From Collinsella aerofaciens (GTDB lineage: Bacteria > Actinomycetota > Coriobacteriia > Coriobacteriales > Coriobacteriaceae): DNA of 64,000 bases. The stretch lies in assembly GCA_030826265.1 (NCBI GenBank), contig JAPJOH010000002.1, forward strand, positions 1 to 64,000, given 5' to 3'. The translations under genes and the position numbers were made by a program. Below are positions 24,349-33,054 of this stretch, piece by piece; the first letter of the stretch is position 1; each line of letters begins with the position of its first letter. Under the pieces are notes generated by a model, which had not been told where the DNA came from, ran no database searches, and saw only the letters and a list, made by a program, of their open reading frames with translations.

Positions 24349-25710
24349 TTGTCTCGACTGAACAAAGGGGCCGCGGAGCAGCGTTTTCCACTGCCCGCCT
24401 TGCTCCAAAAGCTAGCCTGCGCCATGGCCGTGGCGCTCGCGCTGGTGTGCGCAGGGGCATATGCGCCCACGACCGCCCAGGCGCTTGAGACCGCAAAGAT
24501 TACCGCCCGACCCAATACCGGTTCGGGTAGCGATGTGGTCGGCGGCACCGAGACGCGCATCACTTGGGAAGTTCAGGCCGATGCCGACGAGGAGCTGAGC
24601 GGTCTTTCGCTGACGTTTGTCGACGGCACGACGTTTGGTACCGATGACACGCGATTGACGATGCTCTCGGGCGAGGACCTCATGGATCGTACGCCCATGA
24701 AGCCCACGTGCAAGGCTGACGGCCAGACGCTCAAGATTGACTTTGGCGAGACGGCGCCTGCCGGCGGCTATTTCCGCGTCGAGGTTTACGGTGTGACGTT
24801 TCCCGTCGAGGGCGGCGATGAGGCCTTTAGCGGCACCTATACGCTCGCCGACGGTTCGACCAAGAAGATCTCCAAGATTCCGTCGGTGGAGATCAAGGGC
24901 GTGACGGCCTTCGATAACTTCCTGGCCGACCTTAAGGAGCAGCCGTGGGTCGAGGCGTGGAACTCCAATATGTTCCTGCGCCTGTTCCTGAACCCGGTCA
25001 TTTTGGTCCAGAGCCTGCCGATCGTCTTCAAGGGCTTCCTTATGTCGCTTTCGATCGTGCTCGTGGCGTTTCCGCTGGCAATTCCCTTTGGCTTTGCCCT
25101 GTCGCTTATGCGCATCTCCAAGTCGCGCATCCTGCGCTGCCTCGCCGGCATCTACGTGAATATCATTCGCGGTACGCCGGCGTTCCTGCAGATCTATATC
25201 GCGTTCTTCGGTCTGCCGTTGGCCGGCGTCAAGGTGGACGACTATGTTTTGGGCGTTATCGTCATGGCCATGAACTCGTCTGCGTACCTGTGCGAGATCT
25301 TCCGTGCCGGTATTCAATCGATCCCCAAGGGCCAAAACGAGGCTGCTCGCTCTCTGGGCATGAATGCCTTCCAGACGCTGCTCTACGTTATGATTCCGCA
25401 GACGTTCCGCAATGTTTTGCCTACGCTGACCAGCGAGTTTATCTTGCTTTACAAGGATACGTCGCTGCTTGCCGCCGTGGGTGTGGTCGAAATCGTCATG
25501 AACGCCCGTACCATCGTGGCCACGACGGGCTCCATTACACCGTACGTGGTTGCCGCCCTGTTCTATCTGGTCATCACCCTGCCGCTCGCTCGCTTGGTGA
25601 GCGGTCTTGAGGCGAGGCTTTTGGGTACGACCGAGACCAAGAAGAAGCGTCCCGCCAAGAGCGCCGGACAGGTTGTCGCGACGCCTGCCGATCACATCGC
25701 CGGTCTGTAA
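24349..25710 (+). CDS. Amino-acid ABC transporter permease with an N-terminal extracellular domain
   Basis: A protein of about 453 residues. A signal-like hydrophobic segment near residues 20-45 is followed by about 130 residues of non-membrane sequence (ITARPNTGSGSDVVGGTET ... VYGVTFPVEGGDEAFSG), then a standard polar-amino-acid permease domain with about five helices and the EAA loop EAARSLGMNAFQTLLYVMIP. The permease half alone would be the normal length of about 220. The TTG at 24349 is chosen because taggag lies 5 bases upstream; no ATG fits. The extra domain is likely on the outer face and could help dock the binding protein. Confidence 0.88.
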   Translation: MSRLNKGAAEQRFPLPALLQKLACAMAVALALVCAGAYAPTTAQALETAKITARPNTGSGSDVVGGTETRITWEVQADADEELSGLSLTFVDGTTFGTDDTRLTMLSGEDLMDRTPMKPTCKADGQTLKIDFGETAPAGGYFRVEVYGVTFPVEGGDEAFSGTYTLADGSTKKISKIPSVEIKGVTAFDNFLADLKEQPWVEAWNSNMFLRLFLNPVILVQSLPIVFKGFLMSLSIVLVAFPLAIPFGFALSLMRISKSRILRCLAGIYVNIIRGTPAFLQIYIAFFGLPLAGVKVDDYVLGVIVMAMNSSAYLCEIFRAGIQSIPKGQNEAARSLGMNAFQTLLYVMIPQTFRNVLPTLTSEFILLYKDTSLLAAVGVVEIVMNARTIVATTGSITPYVVAALFYLVITLPLARLVSGLEARLLGTTETKKKRPAKSAGQVVATPADHIAGL

Positions 25711-25722
25711 GGAGGTCCTATC

Positions 25723-26475
25723 ATGAGCGAAACCAATAACTCGAACGAGGTCGTCGTCAGCATTAAGAACCTCCAGAAGGCCTTTGGCGATAACGTGGTC
25801 CTGCGCGATATCGATCTGGATGTGCATAAGGGCGAGGTCGTCGTAGTTCTGGGTCCTTCGGGCTCGGGCAAGTCGACGATGCTTCGCTGCATCAATCGTC
25901 TGGAGCATCCTACGAGTGGTTCGATTGTCGTCGAGGGCGTGGATGTGTGCGCCAAGGGCGTTGACCTCAATAAGGTGCGTACGCACTTGGGCATGGTGTT
26001 TCAGCAGTTCAACCTGTTCCCGCACCTGTCGGTCAAAAAGAACGTCATGCTTGCGCAGCAAAAGGTGCTCAAGCGCAGCAAGGAAGAGGCCGAGAAGATC
26101 GCCGTCGAGGAGCTGACCAAGGTCGGTCTTGCCGAGCGTATCGACTTTATGCCGAGCCAGCTCTCGGGCGGCCAGCAGCAGCGCGTTGCCATCGCCCGCG
26201 CCCTGTCGATGAACCCTCACGTTATGCTCTTTGACGAGGCCACGTCGGCGCTCGATCCCGAGCTGGTTCGCGACGTTCTGGGTGTCATGCGCGACCTGGC
26301 ACGCGATGGCATGACCATGATCGTCGTGACGCACGAGATGGGCTTTGCCCGCGACGTCGCCGACCGCGTCGTCTTTATGGACGGCGGCGTCATTGTGGAA
26401 GAGGGTACGCCGAGCGAGGTCTTCGACCACCCCAAGAGCGAGCGCACCAAGGCGTTCTTGGGCAATATCTCGTAG
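25723..26475 (+). CDS. Amino-acid ABC transporter ATP-binding protein (GlnQ type)
   Basis: A 250-residue ATPase of the polar amino acid importer. Walker A is GPSGSGKSTMLRCINRLE, the signature is QLSGGQQQRVAIARALSMNP, Walker B is VMLFDEATSALDPE, and the H-loop is VTHEMGFARDVADR. It starts 12 bp after the permease stop codon behind aaggagg. It powers uptake with the two genes upstream. Confidence 0.96.
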   Translation: MSETNNSNEVVVSIKNLQKAFGDNVVLRDIDLDVHKGEVVVVLGPSGSGKSTMLRCINRLEHPTSGSIVVEGVDVCAKGVDLNKVRTHLGMVFQQFNLFPHLSVKKNVMLAQQKVLKRSKEEAEKIAVEELTKVGLAERIDFMPSQLSGGQQQRVAIARALSMNPHVMLFDEATSALDPELVRDVLGVMRDLARDGMTMIVVTHEMGFARDVADRVVFMDGGVIVEEGTPSEVFDHPKSERTKAFLGNIS

Positions 26476-26498
26476 CCGGTTGATGTAACTGCCGTTAT

Positions 26499-26540
26499 AA
26501 AAGAGCGGGGGCTGGACTTGAATCCAGCCCCCGCTCTTTT
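26499..26540. terminator. Bidirectional terminator of the ABC operon
   Basis: A perfect 18-bp stem (aaaagagcgggggctgga / tccagcccccgctctttt) with a 6-nt loop. A and T runs at its feet serve both the ABC operon and the convergent flavodoxin gene. Confidence 0.93.
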
Positions 26541-26592
26541 GTAGGGATAAGGATACGCTTTGATGCAGACTCTTTTGGAGGTCCTGGGTTCG

Positions 26593-27012
26593 TTACGCGA
26601 GCTCGGCTCCGAGGGCCTTGCAAGCGGTCTCGCCCTCATCGTCGGGCGCATCGTAGCAAATGACGGAATCGACGACATTGACGCCCGCCTCGTCGGCATC
26701 GGCCTTCCAGTTGTCCATCCACTCGCCCTCGGCCCACGAATAAGAGCCAAAGAGGACGACCTTCTTATCGCCGAGGGTCTCCTTGACCTCGTCCCACATA
26801 GGCTGGAACTCGTCATACTCAAGCTCCTCGGAACCCATGGCGGGGCAGCCGAAGGCAATGGCGTCATAGTTGGCGGCCTTGTCTGCGGAGAAGTCGGCGC
26901 AGGAGATGACCTCTGCCTCGGCGCCGGCACCGGTTGCACCCTCGGCAACGAAGTTTGCCATGGCCTCGGTGTTGCCTGTACCGCTCCAGTAGACGACGGC
27001 GATCTTGCTCAT
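26593..27012 (-). CDS. Flavodoxin
   Basis: A 139-residue FMN electron carrier. The phosphate loop is VVYWSGTGNTEAMA near residues 7-20, followed by the FMN-binding loops FGCPAMGSEELE and GSYSWAEGEWMD. The ATG at 27012 follows gaaagga. It is directly downstream of a DUF3793 gene, a pairing often seen in anaerobes. It may carry electrons for anaerobic metabolism under low iron, which is family knowledge and not shown here. Confidence 0.95.
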   Translation of the reverse strand: MSKIAVVYWSGTGNTEAMANFVAEGATGAGAEAEVISCADFSADKAANYDAIAFGCPAMGSEELEYDEFQPMWDEVKETLGDKKVVLFGSYSWAEGEWMDNWKADADEAGVNVVDSVICYDAPDDEGETACKALGAELA

Positions 27013-27058
27013 ATGTTTTCCTTTCGGTTGTGCGGCGTGCGGCCGCGTCTTGTATGCT

Positions 27059-27763
27059 CTATCGGGTTGCCTGGACAAGTTGTTCCAGGGTGCAGCCCTG
27101 TTGATAGATGTAGGTAAGGTATTGCGTGCATGCGCGATAGGAATCGAAGGTCGTGAGCGCCTGCTCAACGTTTGTGTATACCTTCCATGCGCCAAAGACC
27201 TTATAGTTTTCGCCGTGCTGGACGATAAACTGATGGACATCTTCGTAGGGATAGCCCAAAAAATAGCCAATTTCGTGGGGGAACTCGCATATGCACCCCG
27301 TATCGCAGTGCCTATTTCGCGCGAGTGCGCAGACGCTGCCGTCATAGGCGCTTTCTGCGGCATTGCTGCTTGCCAGCGTGATGCGCGCGGCGAGATGCAC
27401 CAGGGATGCGGGCAGGTTGTGGACATCGTAACCTTCGGCGGCTAGCGCCGTCGTGGCACGGGGGTCGGAGAGGTATCGCATGAGGTCCGCAGGGCGATAC
27501 ACATAGATAAGCGCTCCGCAGGGGCGCCAGACCAAAACGCTCATATGGATTCCGAGTGGCTGGAGCTCGCGGTTGCATTGGGCTATGACGGCGAGCAGGC
27601 GAGAGCGTCGCTCTTCGATATGGGCGGCGCCGGGTTTTCCGTTTTGGTTGGCGTAGACGCCGGGATAGGTAAAGAGCGAAGCCGGCTTGATACCTGCGAG
27701 CGTAGGGGAGCAGTTGCGCACGACAGCCGTTTGGTATGTTGGGATGTCAATGGTTCGAGTCAC
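27059..27763 (-). CDS. DUF3793 family protein
   Basis: A 234-residue cytoplasmic protein. The C-terminal block FPHEIGYFLGYPYEDVHQF followed by GENYKVFGAWKVY is the hallmark of DUF3793, a family of unknown function usually next to flavodoxin in gut anaerobes. The GTG start at 27763 has aaaggag upstream. Cotranscribed with the flavodoxin gene 46 bp downstream. Confidence 0.88.
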   Translation of the reverse strand: MTRTIDIPTYQTAVVRNCSPTLAGIKPASLFTYPGVYANQNGKPGAAHIEERRSRLLAVIAQCNRELQPLGIHMSVLVWRPCGALIYVYRPADLMRYLSDPRATTALAAEGYDVHNLPASLVHLAARITLASSNAAESAYDGSVCALARNRHCDTGCICEFPHEIGYFLGYPYEDVHQFIVQHGENYKVFGAWKVYTNVEQALTTFDSYRACTQYLTYIYQQGCTLEQLVQATR

Positions 27764-27892
27764 GATGCTCCTTTCGGGTCCTCAGTTGTTAGCCTAGGAA
27801 AACTTATACACGAAAGTAAGCCATGGTCAACAAAAAAGTTTGAAGAGGGAAACTAATTGACCGAACGGACACGATTTTGGGTTAAGATGGGG

Positions 27893-27909
27893 ACACCCCA
27901 TGGGGGTAT
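27893..27909. promoter_or_regulatory. CsoR-like copper operator
   Basis: acaccccatgggggtat closely resembles the Gram-positive CsoR operator (ataccctacgggggtat in Bacillus). It lies 30 bp before the heavy-metal-domain gene, and a ttgacc/taagat pair with a loose 20-bp spacer lies just upstream. A copper-sensing repressor probably acts here; no csoR gene is in the window. Confidence 0.6.
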
Positions 27910-27938
27910 CTAGATAGTGCTACTTGAAAGGGGAACGC

Positions 27939-28322
27939 ATGAGCGACTTGCTCAACCCTGCGAATCTCATCGTGTTGGCCGTCATTGCCGTCGGCATGTT
28001 TTTTGGCCTGCGTCGCATTGTCGCTTCGACACACGGAAAGAGCTGCTGCAGCGATGGCGCGAGCGGTAAGAAGGCCAAGAAGGTAGTGGTTGCGGATACC
28101 GATCCGTCCCACTACCCCTATAGCGATGAGCTGCTCATCGGCGGCATGAGCTGTGACGGCTGCGCTCAGAACGTAGCCAATGCCCTCAATGCGCTGGATG
28201 GCGTGTGGGCAACGGTGACGTATGCGGACCACACAGCGCGCGTGCGCTCCAAGCGGCCGATCGATCGCGGTGTCCTTGAGGCTGCCGTGAGAGATGCGGG
28301 TTACTACGTCATGACGCTGTAG
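27939..28322 (+). CDS. Membrane-anchored heavy-metal-associated (HMA) domain protein
   Basis: A 127-residue protein. An N-terminal transmembrane helix (LIVLAVIAVGMFFGL) is followed by a short cysteine-rich stretch (KSCCSDGASGKK) and an HMA fold from about residue 60, with the metal motif GGMSCDGCAQN (GMxCxxC). Probably a copper-binding chaperone or sensor tethered to the membrane. Cys-Cys in the linker may also bind metal. The ATG at 27939 follows aagggg. The copper operator supports copper control. Confidence 0.85.
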   Translation: MSDLLNPANLIVLAVIAVGMFFGLRRIVASTHGKSCCSDGASGKKAKKVVVADTDPSHYPYSDELLIGGMSCDGCAQNVANALNALDGVWATVTYADHTARVRSKRPIDRGVLEAAVRDAGYYVMTL

Positions 28323-28348
28323 GCCTTGCCTTGGATGCGCGTCCTTGT

Positions 28349-28786
28349 CTAGGCTCGTCCGCGTAGCTCGATGTCCTGGATGTCGTCGAAGTCGATGGCG
28401 ATATCTTTGAGCTTGAGGAGTTTGAAAGCAGGGAGCGCCTCGTCGAGGATGCCGGTGCGGCTGCGATAGCCGTATGTATCGTAATAGGTGACACGAACCA
28501 AGTCGCCACGCTTGAGGCCCTCGAGCTTTTTCGAAAGTTCGAGGGCTTTTTCTTCTGTGAGTTCGCATTTTGGCTCGGCGGTGATCTCTTGTTTACGCAC
28601 GAGCTCGTAGTATCCCGTGAGGGCGGCAAAGGGCATAAACTGCGCGGCACGGCCGGCACGGACGGTGCCGTTGGCGGTGAGCTTTGGGTCGGCGGAGCGA
28701 CGTCTTCCCTCGGGGTCCGCTAGGCGTTCAAAAGGTGTCGGTGGCCGCATCGGCTGTTGTTGGGACTTAGGCACGATGTCCTCCAA
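28349..28786 (-). CDS. YolD-like family protein
   Basis: A 145-residue protein with the YolD signature RAAQFMPFAALTGYYELV near residue 46, then the conserved VTYYDTYGYRSRTG. The YolD family is found with Y-family polymerases (UvrX type) and is thought to act in the SOS mutagenesis unit. It overlaps the end of the polymerase gene by 20 bp, so the two are translated together. Confidence 0.88.
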   Translation of the reverse strand: MEDIVPKSQQQPMRPPTPFERLADPEGRRRSADPKLTANGTVRAGRAAQFMPFAALTGYYELVRKQEITAEPKCELTEEKALELSKKLEGLKRGDLVRVTYYDTYGYRSRTGILDEALPAFKLLKLKDIAIDFDDIQDIELRGRA

Positions 28787-30272
28787 CTTGTTCGTTGCGT
28801 TCGCGCGCGGTGGCGCCGGCGGTAAAGCTTAATCCCTTGACGAGCGCGTTCTTGCCGTACTTGCCTTTCACGGCCAGGACGGCGCGCGCCAGGTCGCGCT
28901 CGCGCTCATCGGCCTCGATATCGCTGAACAGATCGATGGTGGCAAATTCCTCGGGCATGAGGTTGCCAAATCCCAGGTTGATGCGCTTGACCGGTCGTTT
29001 GGGATCGACAGTCTGCGCCCAGAGCTCATCGAAATAGCCCATGATCTTCTTAAACGAATTGGTACGCTCGGGCAGCTTTCGCGAGGCGTTAGAGTGCGCA
29101 AAGAGTGCGGCATAGCCACCGCGCGGTTTGCCGCCATGCTCTCCCACAAAGATGCCATCGATTGCCTGCGCTTCGCGCACCAGGCGACGCCGTTCGTCAT
29201 CGCGCTGGACGGGCTTGGGCGCACGGGGCGCGAGCTCGGGGCCGGCGGTTGCGGTGGGTTCGATACTCGATGTGCTCGAGCGCAGGTGCCCGCATCCGTC
29301 CACATACTGCGCTGTACCGCTGGCGTCGAGGCGGCGTATGTCGGCGCGTTCGCTCGCGTAGCCCACAAAGAGCGAGATGCTGTCGCAGACCACGTGCTTA
29401 TCGACCAAGTCTAAAACGGCGTTGTCGACCATCTCGCGCAAGACGGTATAGGCCTGTTCGTAGGCATAACCCTTCGAGAGCACCTGTCCTGTGGTGGTCG
29501 AAGTTGCCTGCGGGCGATAGGCTTGGATATCGGCGATGGTTGTCGGCTCGCGTCCGAAGGCGTGATCGATAAGATATTCGGCATTGACGCCGAGCTCGTC
29601 GTAGAGCAGGTTTTCGTCAAGGGCGGCGACGCCCATCAGGTCGTAGACGCCATACTTTTCGAGTCGGGCTGCCACGCCGGGGCCGATGCCCCAGATGTCG
29701 GTGATGGGGCGATGGGGCCAGATCTCCTTGCGAAAGGTCTCGTCGTCGAGTATGCCGATGCGGCTGGGTACGTGCTTGGCGGTAATGTCGAGCGCTACCT
29801 TGGCCTGGAATAGGTTGGGGCCGATGCCGACCGTCGCCGTGATGCCGGTGCGCGCGAGGACCTCGTCGCGCAGCGTGCAGGCGAACCCTTCCGCATCGGT
29901 GTGATAGAGGTCCAGATAGGGCGTCACGTCGATAAAGCACTCATCGATGGAGTAGACGTGCACGTCCTGGGGGCTGACGTATTCCAGATAGATACCGTAG
30001 ATTTTCGCCGACACCTCCATGTAATGCTGCATGCGCGGTACGGCCGTGATGTAGTCGATGCCATCGGGAATTTCGAACAGACGGCAGCGATTGTGTATCC
30101 CGAGGTCCTTCATGGCCTGTGTGATGGCGAGGCAGATGGTCGTGCGTCCGCGTGATTCGTCGGCAACGACCAGGTTGGTGGTGAGTGGATCGAGCCCGCG
30201 GTCCACGCACTCGACGCTGGCATAAAACGTCTTGAGGTCGATGCAGATGTAGGTGTGCTGCTCGTGCGCCAC
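28767..30272 (-). CDS. Y-family (UmuC/DinB-like) translesion DNA polymerase
   Basis: A 501-residue error-prone polymerase. The first catalytic carboxylate is in YICIDLKTFYASVECVDRG, and the second pair is VYSIDECFIDVTPY. ITDIWGIGPGVAARLEKYG is the helix-hairpin-helix, and the little-finger domain follows. The C-terminus is longer than in DinB. I choose the GTG at 30272, since gggagg lies 4 bases upstream. The LexA-type box at 30302 and the YolD gene downstream mark an SOS mutagenesis operon of the UvrX type. Confidence 0.93.
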   Translation of the reverse strand: MAHEQHTYICIDLKTFYASVECVDRGLDPLTTNLVVADESRGRTTICLAITQAMKDLGIHNRCRLFEIPDGIDYITAVPRMQHYMEVSAKIYGIYLEYVSPQDVHVYSIDECFIDVTPYLDLYHTDAEGFACTLRDEVLARTGITATVGIGPNLFQAKVALDITAKHVPSRIGILDDETFRKEIWPHRPITDIWGIGPGVAARLEKYGVYDLMGVAALDENLLYDELGVNAEYLIDHAFGREPTTIADIQAYRPQATSTTTGQVLSKGYAYEQAYTVLREMVDNAVLDLVDKHVVCDSISLFVGYASERADIRRLDASGTAQYVDGCGHLRSSTSSIEPTATAGPELAPRAPKPVQRDDERRRLVREAQAIDGIFVGEHGGKPRGGYAALFAHSNASRKLPERTNSFKKIMGYFDELWAQTVDPKRPVKRINLGFGNLMPEEFATIDLFSDIEADERERDLARAVLAVKGKYGKNALVKGLSFTAGATARERNEQVGGHRA

Positions 30273-30301
30273 GCGTCCTCCCATCAAACACATGTTCTTA
30301 T

Positions 30302-30315
30302 CGAATACCTGTTCG
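30302..30315. promoter_or_regulatory. LexA (SOS) box
   Basis: On the minus strand cgaacaggtattcg differs at one position from the Gram-positive LexA consensus CGAAC-N4-GTTCG. It lies 30 bp ahead of the polymerase start codon. DNA damage induction of the polymerase and YolD is therefore likely. Confidence 0.75.
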
Positions 30316-30443
30316 ATAATACCCGCTCGACCAGACACCGTCAAAACCTGTCCCTTTTTGGCGGGTATGGTCGTGCGGCTGCATCGGGTTTTTAACGCAG
30401 CCCTAAAGAGCGCGAAACAGCTCGGAAAAGCTCGCTTCGTAGC

Positions 30444-31019
30444 ATGAGCCTAACGATTGATACCGCCTATACGCACGGAAGGGTTGTGGAAAAGATGGTC
30501 AATTATGGGTTTGGTATGCCGGCGCGCCTTGTTGCGGATGGAGACGTGGCTCGCTGGTGCGGACGATTGGTCGCTCACTACGGTGGCACCAAGGCGCTGG
30601 TCGTGTTGGGCGGTGACAAACATACGCACGATGAGCTCGTCTCGGCGGCGCTCGGCTCGCTTGATCGAGCTCTGCTCGAACGCGTGCTTTTTCGCTGCGG
30701 CTTGGTCGGGGGCGACGGGGGAGACGATTTGGTCGATGAGGCCGTAGCCCTGGCGACCGACGAAGGCGTGGACTTTGTCCTGGCGATTGGCGATGCCGAT
30801 ACTGCCGGCTTTGCGCGCGAGCTCGCGCGTCGCATGGCGGCGCTCGATGCCGGCGAAGACGGCTTTGTGCCTTATGGATGCATTGTCTCGGAGGGCAAGG
30901 TGCCTGCTGTCGTGGGCACCGGCGAGGTTCCCGTTTTTGCCATTATCGCGCCCGAACTGCTGGAGGGCATCGGGTCTCCTTTGCGTGAGTTGCTCGGTAG
31001 CGTCTGCGCTGCGGCCTAA
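30444..31019 (+). CDS. Iron-alcohol-dehydrogenase-like N-terminal domain protein (short)
   Basis: A 191-residue protein resembling only the nucleotide-binding half of iron-type alcohol dehydrogenases: MVNYGFGMPARLVADGDVA, TKALVVLGGDKHTHDEL, then DFVLAIGDADTAGFARELA, in the place of the usual GGGS motif (here GDAD). The metal-binding helical half, with its Asp and three His residues, is absent. It is probably a non-catalytic remnant or a reshaped binding protein. The ORF is intact. The start at 30444 has no strong ribosome binding site. A hairpin follows the stop codon. Confidence 0.55.
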   Translation: MSLTIDTAYTHGRVVEKMVNYGFGMPARLVADGDVARWCGRLVAHYGGTKALVVLGGDKHTHDELVSAALGSLDRALLERVLFRCGLVGGDGGDDLVDEAVALATDEGVDFVLAIGDADTAGFARELARRMAALDAGEDGFVPYGCIVSEGKVPAVVGTGEVPVFAIIAPELLEGIGSPLRELLGSVCAAA

Positions 31020-31030
31020 TATCTGCCAGG

Positions 31031-31093
31031 AAGGGACAGGTTAATTTTGGTAGGTAAAGCGTTTGACCTGCCAAAATTAACCTGTCCCTTTTT
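31031..31093 (+). terminator. Long hairpin (25-bp stem) after the ADH-like gene
   Basis: aagggacaggttaattttgg plus taggt (31031-31055) pairs with accTgccaaaattaacctgtccctt in the right arm (31066-31090) over 25 bp with one wobble. The loop is 10 nt and TTT follows. It is far longer than needed for termination. The right arm and the next bases (acctgtccctttttgg) recur at 30346-30361 on the other side of the same gene. Confidence 0.75.
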
Positions 31094-31218
31094 GGTCGGT
31101 CGCCGTTTAGGGGCGGATTGGCAACGCTCGCTGATTACGGTCTTGACCTGCGCTAGAATAGGGTCATCTGATTATCCGGGCGCATGGAGGTATGCGCCCG
31201 TATGTTGAGGAGGACTTT

Positions 31219-32913
31219 ATGGCAACTGTTGCCGCACCTATCGACGCTACGTCGACCGCCGCTTGGAAGGCGCTCGAGGCCCATCAGGAGAAGCTCGAGG
31301 CCGAGGGTATCGACCTTAAGGCATGGTTCGCTGCCGATGCGGAGCGCGTGAACAAGCTGAGCTTTGACGCCGGTGACCTGCACTTCGACCTGTCCAAGAA
31401 CCTGGTGACCGATGAGACCGTCAAGCTGCTGTGCGATCTTGCCCGCGAGGTGAAGCTCGAGGAGCGCCGCGACGCCATGTTCTCCGGCGAGCACATCAAC
31501 ACCACCGAGGACCGCGCCGTCCTGCACACCGCGCTTCGTCGCCCGGCAAGCGAGAAGGGCCAGCTCATTGTCGACGGCCAGGACGTCGTCGCCGACGTGC
31601 ACGAGGTCCTCGACCGCATGTATGCCTTCGCCGAGCGCGTGCGCTCCGGTGAGTGGAAGGGCGTTACCGGCAAGAAGATCGAGCACCTGGTGTCCATCGG
31701 CATCGGCGGCTCCGATCTGGGCCCGGTCATGGCTTACGAGGCTCTGCGTCCCTATGCTGACGCCGGTATCGACTGCCGCTACATCTCCAACATCGACCCC
31801 AACGACCAGGCCGAGAAGCTTAAGGGTTTGGACCCCGAGACCACGCTCGTGATCATCGTCTCCAAGACCTTCACCACGCTCGAGACCCTCACCAACGCTC
31901 GCGAGGTCAAGACCTGGATGCTCGAGCAGCTCAAGGCTCAGGGCGCCATCGACGGCTCCGATGAGCAGAACGCCGAGGCCGTGGCAAAGCACTTCGTCGC
32001 CGTTTCCACCGCACTCGAGAAGGTTGAGGCCTTCGGTATCGACCCCGCCAACGCCTTCGGCTTCTGGAACTGGGTCGGCGGCCGCTACTCCGTCGACTCC
32101 GCCGTGGGTCTGTCGCTGATCGTTGTGCTCGGTCCCGAGCGCTTCCAGCAGTTCCTCGAGGGCTTCCACGCTATCGACGAGTACTTCTGCAACACGCCGC
32201 TCGAGAACAATGCCGTCGCGCTGATGGGCCTGTTCAACGTCTGGTACGTCAACTTCTTCGGTTCCAAGAGCCACGCCGTGCTGCCGTACTGCCAGTACCT
32301 GCATCGTTTCCCGGCCTACCTGCAGCAGCTCACCATGGAGTCCAACGGCAAGCATGTCCGCTGGGACGGCAGCGCCGTGACCTCCGATACCGGTGAGATC
32401 TTCTGGGGCGAGCCCGGCACCAACGGTCAGCACGCCTTCTACCAGCTGCTGCACCAGGGCACCGTGGTGGTCCCGGCCGACTTTATCGCTTTCGCCAACA
32501 CTGCCAACCCCGCAACCGACAGCGGCCAGGATGTCCACGAGCTGTTCCTGGGCAACTTCCTGGCCCAGACCAAGGCGCTCGCCTTTGGCAAGACGGCCGA
32601 TGAGGTGCGCGCCGAGGGCACGCCCGAGCAGATCGTCCCGGCCCGTTGCTTTGAGGGCAACCGCCCGACGACCTCGATCTTTGGCGACACGCTGACCCCG
32701 TTCGCACTCGGTGAGCTCATCGCCCTGTACGAGCACATCACGTTTGTCGAGGGTACGGTCTGGGGCATCGACTCCTATGACCAGTGGGGTGTTGAGCTGG
32801 GCAAGCAGCTTGCCAAGCAGATCACCCCTGCCTTCCACGACGATGCCGCCAAGGCCGAGCAGGACGCTTCGACCCAGGCGCTCATCGAGTTCTATCGCGC
32901 GCATCGCAAGTAG
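31219..32913 (+). CDS. pgi: Glucose-6-phosphate isomerase
   Basis: A 564-residue glycolytic enzyme interconverting glucose 6-phosphate and fructose 6-phosphate. The phosphate-binding motif is SIGIGGSDLGPVMAYEAL, and the PGI signature region is WNWVGGRYSVDSAVGLS, followed by the QLTMESNGKHV loop. The ATG follows gaggagga. Flanked by hairpins on both sides, hence monocistronic. Confidence 0.97.
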   Translation: MATVAAPIDATSTAAWKALEAHQEKLEAEGIDLKAWFAADAERVNKLSFDAGDLHFDLSKNLVTDETVKLLCDLAREVKLEERRDAMFSGEHINTTEDRAVLHTALRRPASEKGQLIVDGQDVVADVHEVLDRMYAFAERVRSGEWKGVTGKKIEHLVSIGIGGSDLGPVMAYEALRPYADAGIDCRYISNIDPNDQAEKLKGLDPETTLVIIVSKTFTTLETLTNAREVKTWMLEQLKAQGAIDGSDEQNAEAVAKHFVAVSTALEKVEAFGIDPANAFGFWNWVGGRYSVDSAVGLSLIVVLGPERFQQFLEGFHAIDEYFCNTPLENNAVALMGLFNVWYVNFFGSKSHAVLPYCQYLHRFPAYLQQLTMESNGKHVRWDGSAVTSDTGEIFWGEPGTNGQHAFYQLLHQGTVVVPADFIAFANTANPATDSGQDVHELFLGNFLAQTKALAFGKTADEVRAEGTPEQIVPARCFEGNRPTTSIFGDTLTPFALGELIALYEHITFVEGTVWGIDSYDQWGVELGKQLAKQITPAFHDDAAKAEQDASTQALIEFYRAHRK

Positions 32914-32945
32914 TCGCTGCTGTTAACGCATCGCGCCTTATAGTC

Positions 32946-32984
32946 AGGGGCCCGTATCCTATCGGATGCGGGCCCCTTTGCTTT
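32946..32984. terminator. pgi terminator
   Basis: aggggcccgtatcc (32946-32959) pairs with ggatgcgggcccct (32964-32977), one wobble, 4-nt loop, and a T-rich tail. Nearly the same hairpin recurs at 36446-36481. Confidence 0.9.
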
Positions 32985-33054
32985 GCCGTGGTCCCGGGGC
33001 GCACGGCCTTTGTGGAGCATCGCCGGGGCGTCGCGCGCTGCGAGAACCCTGCGC

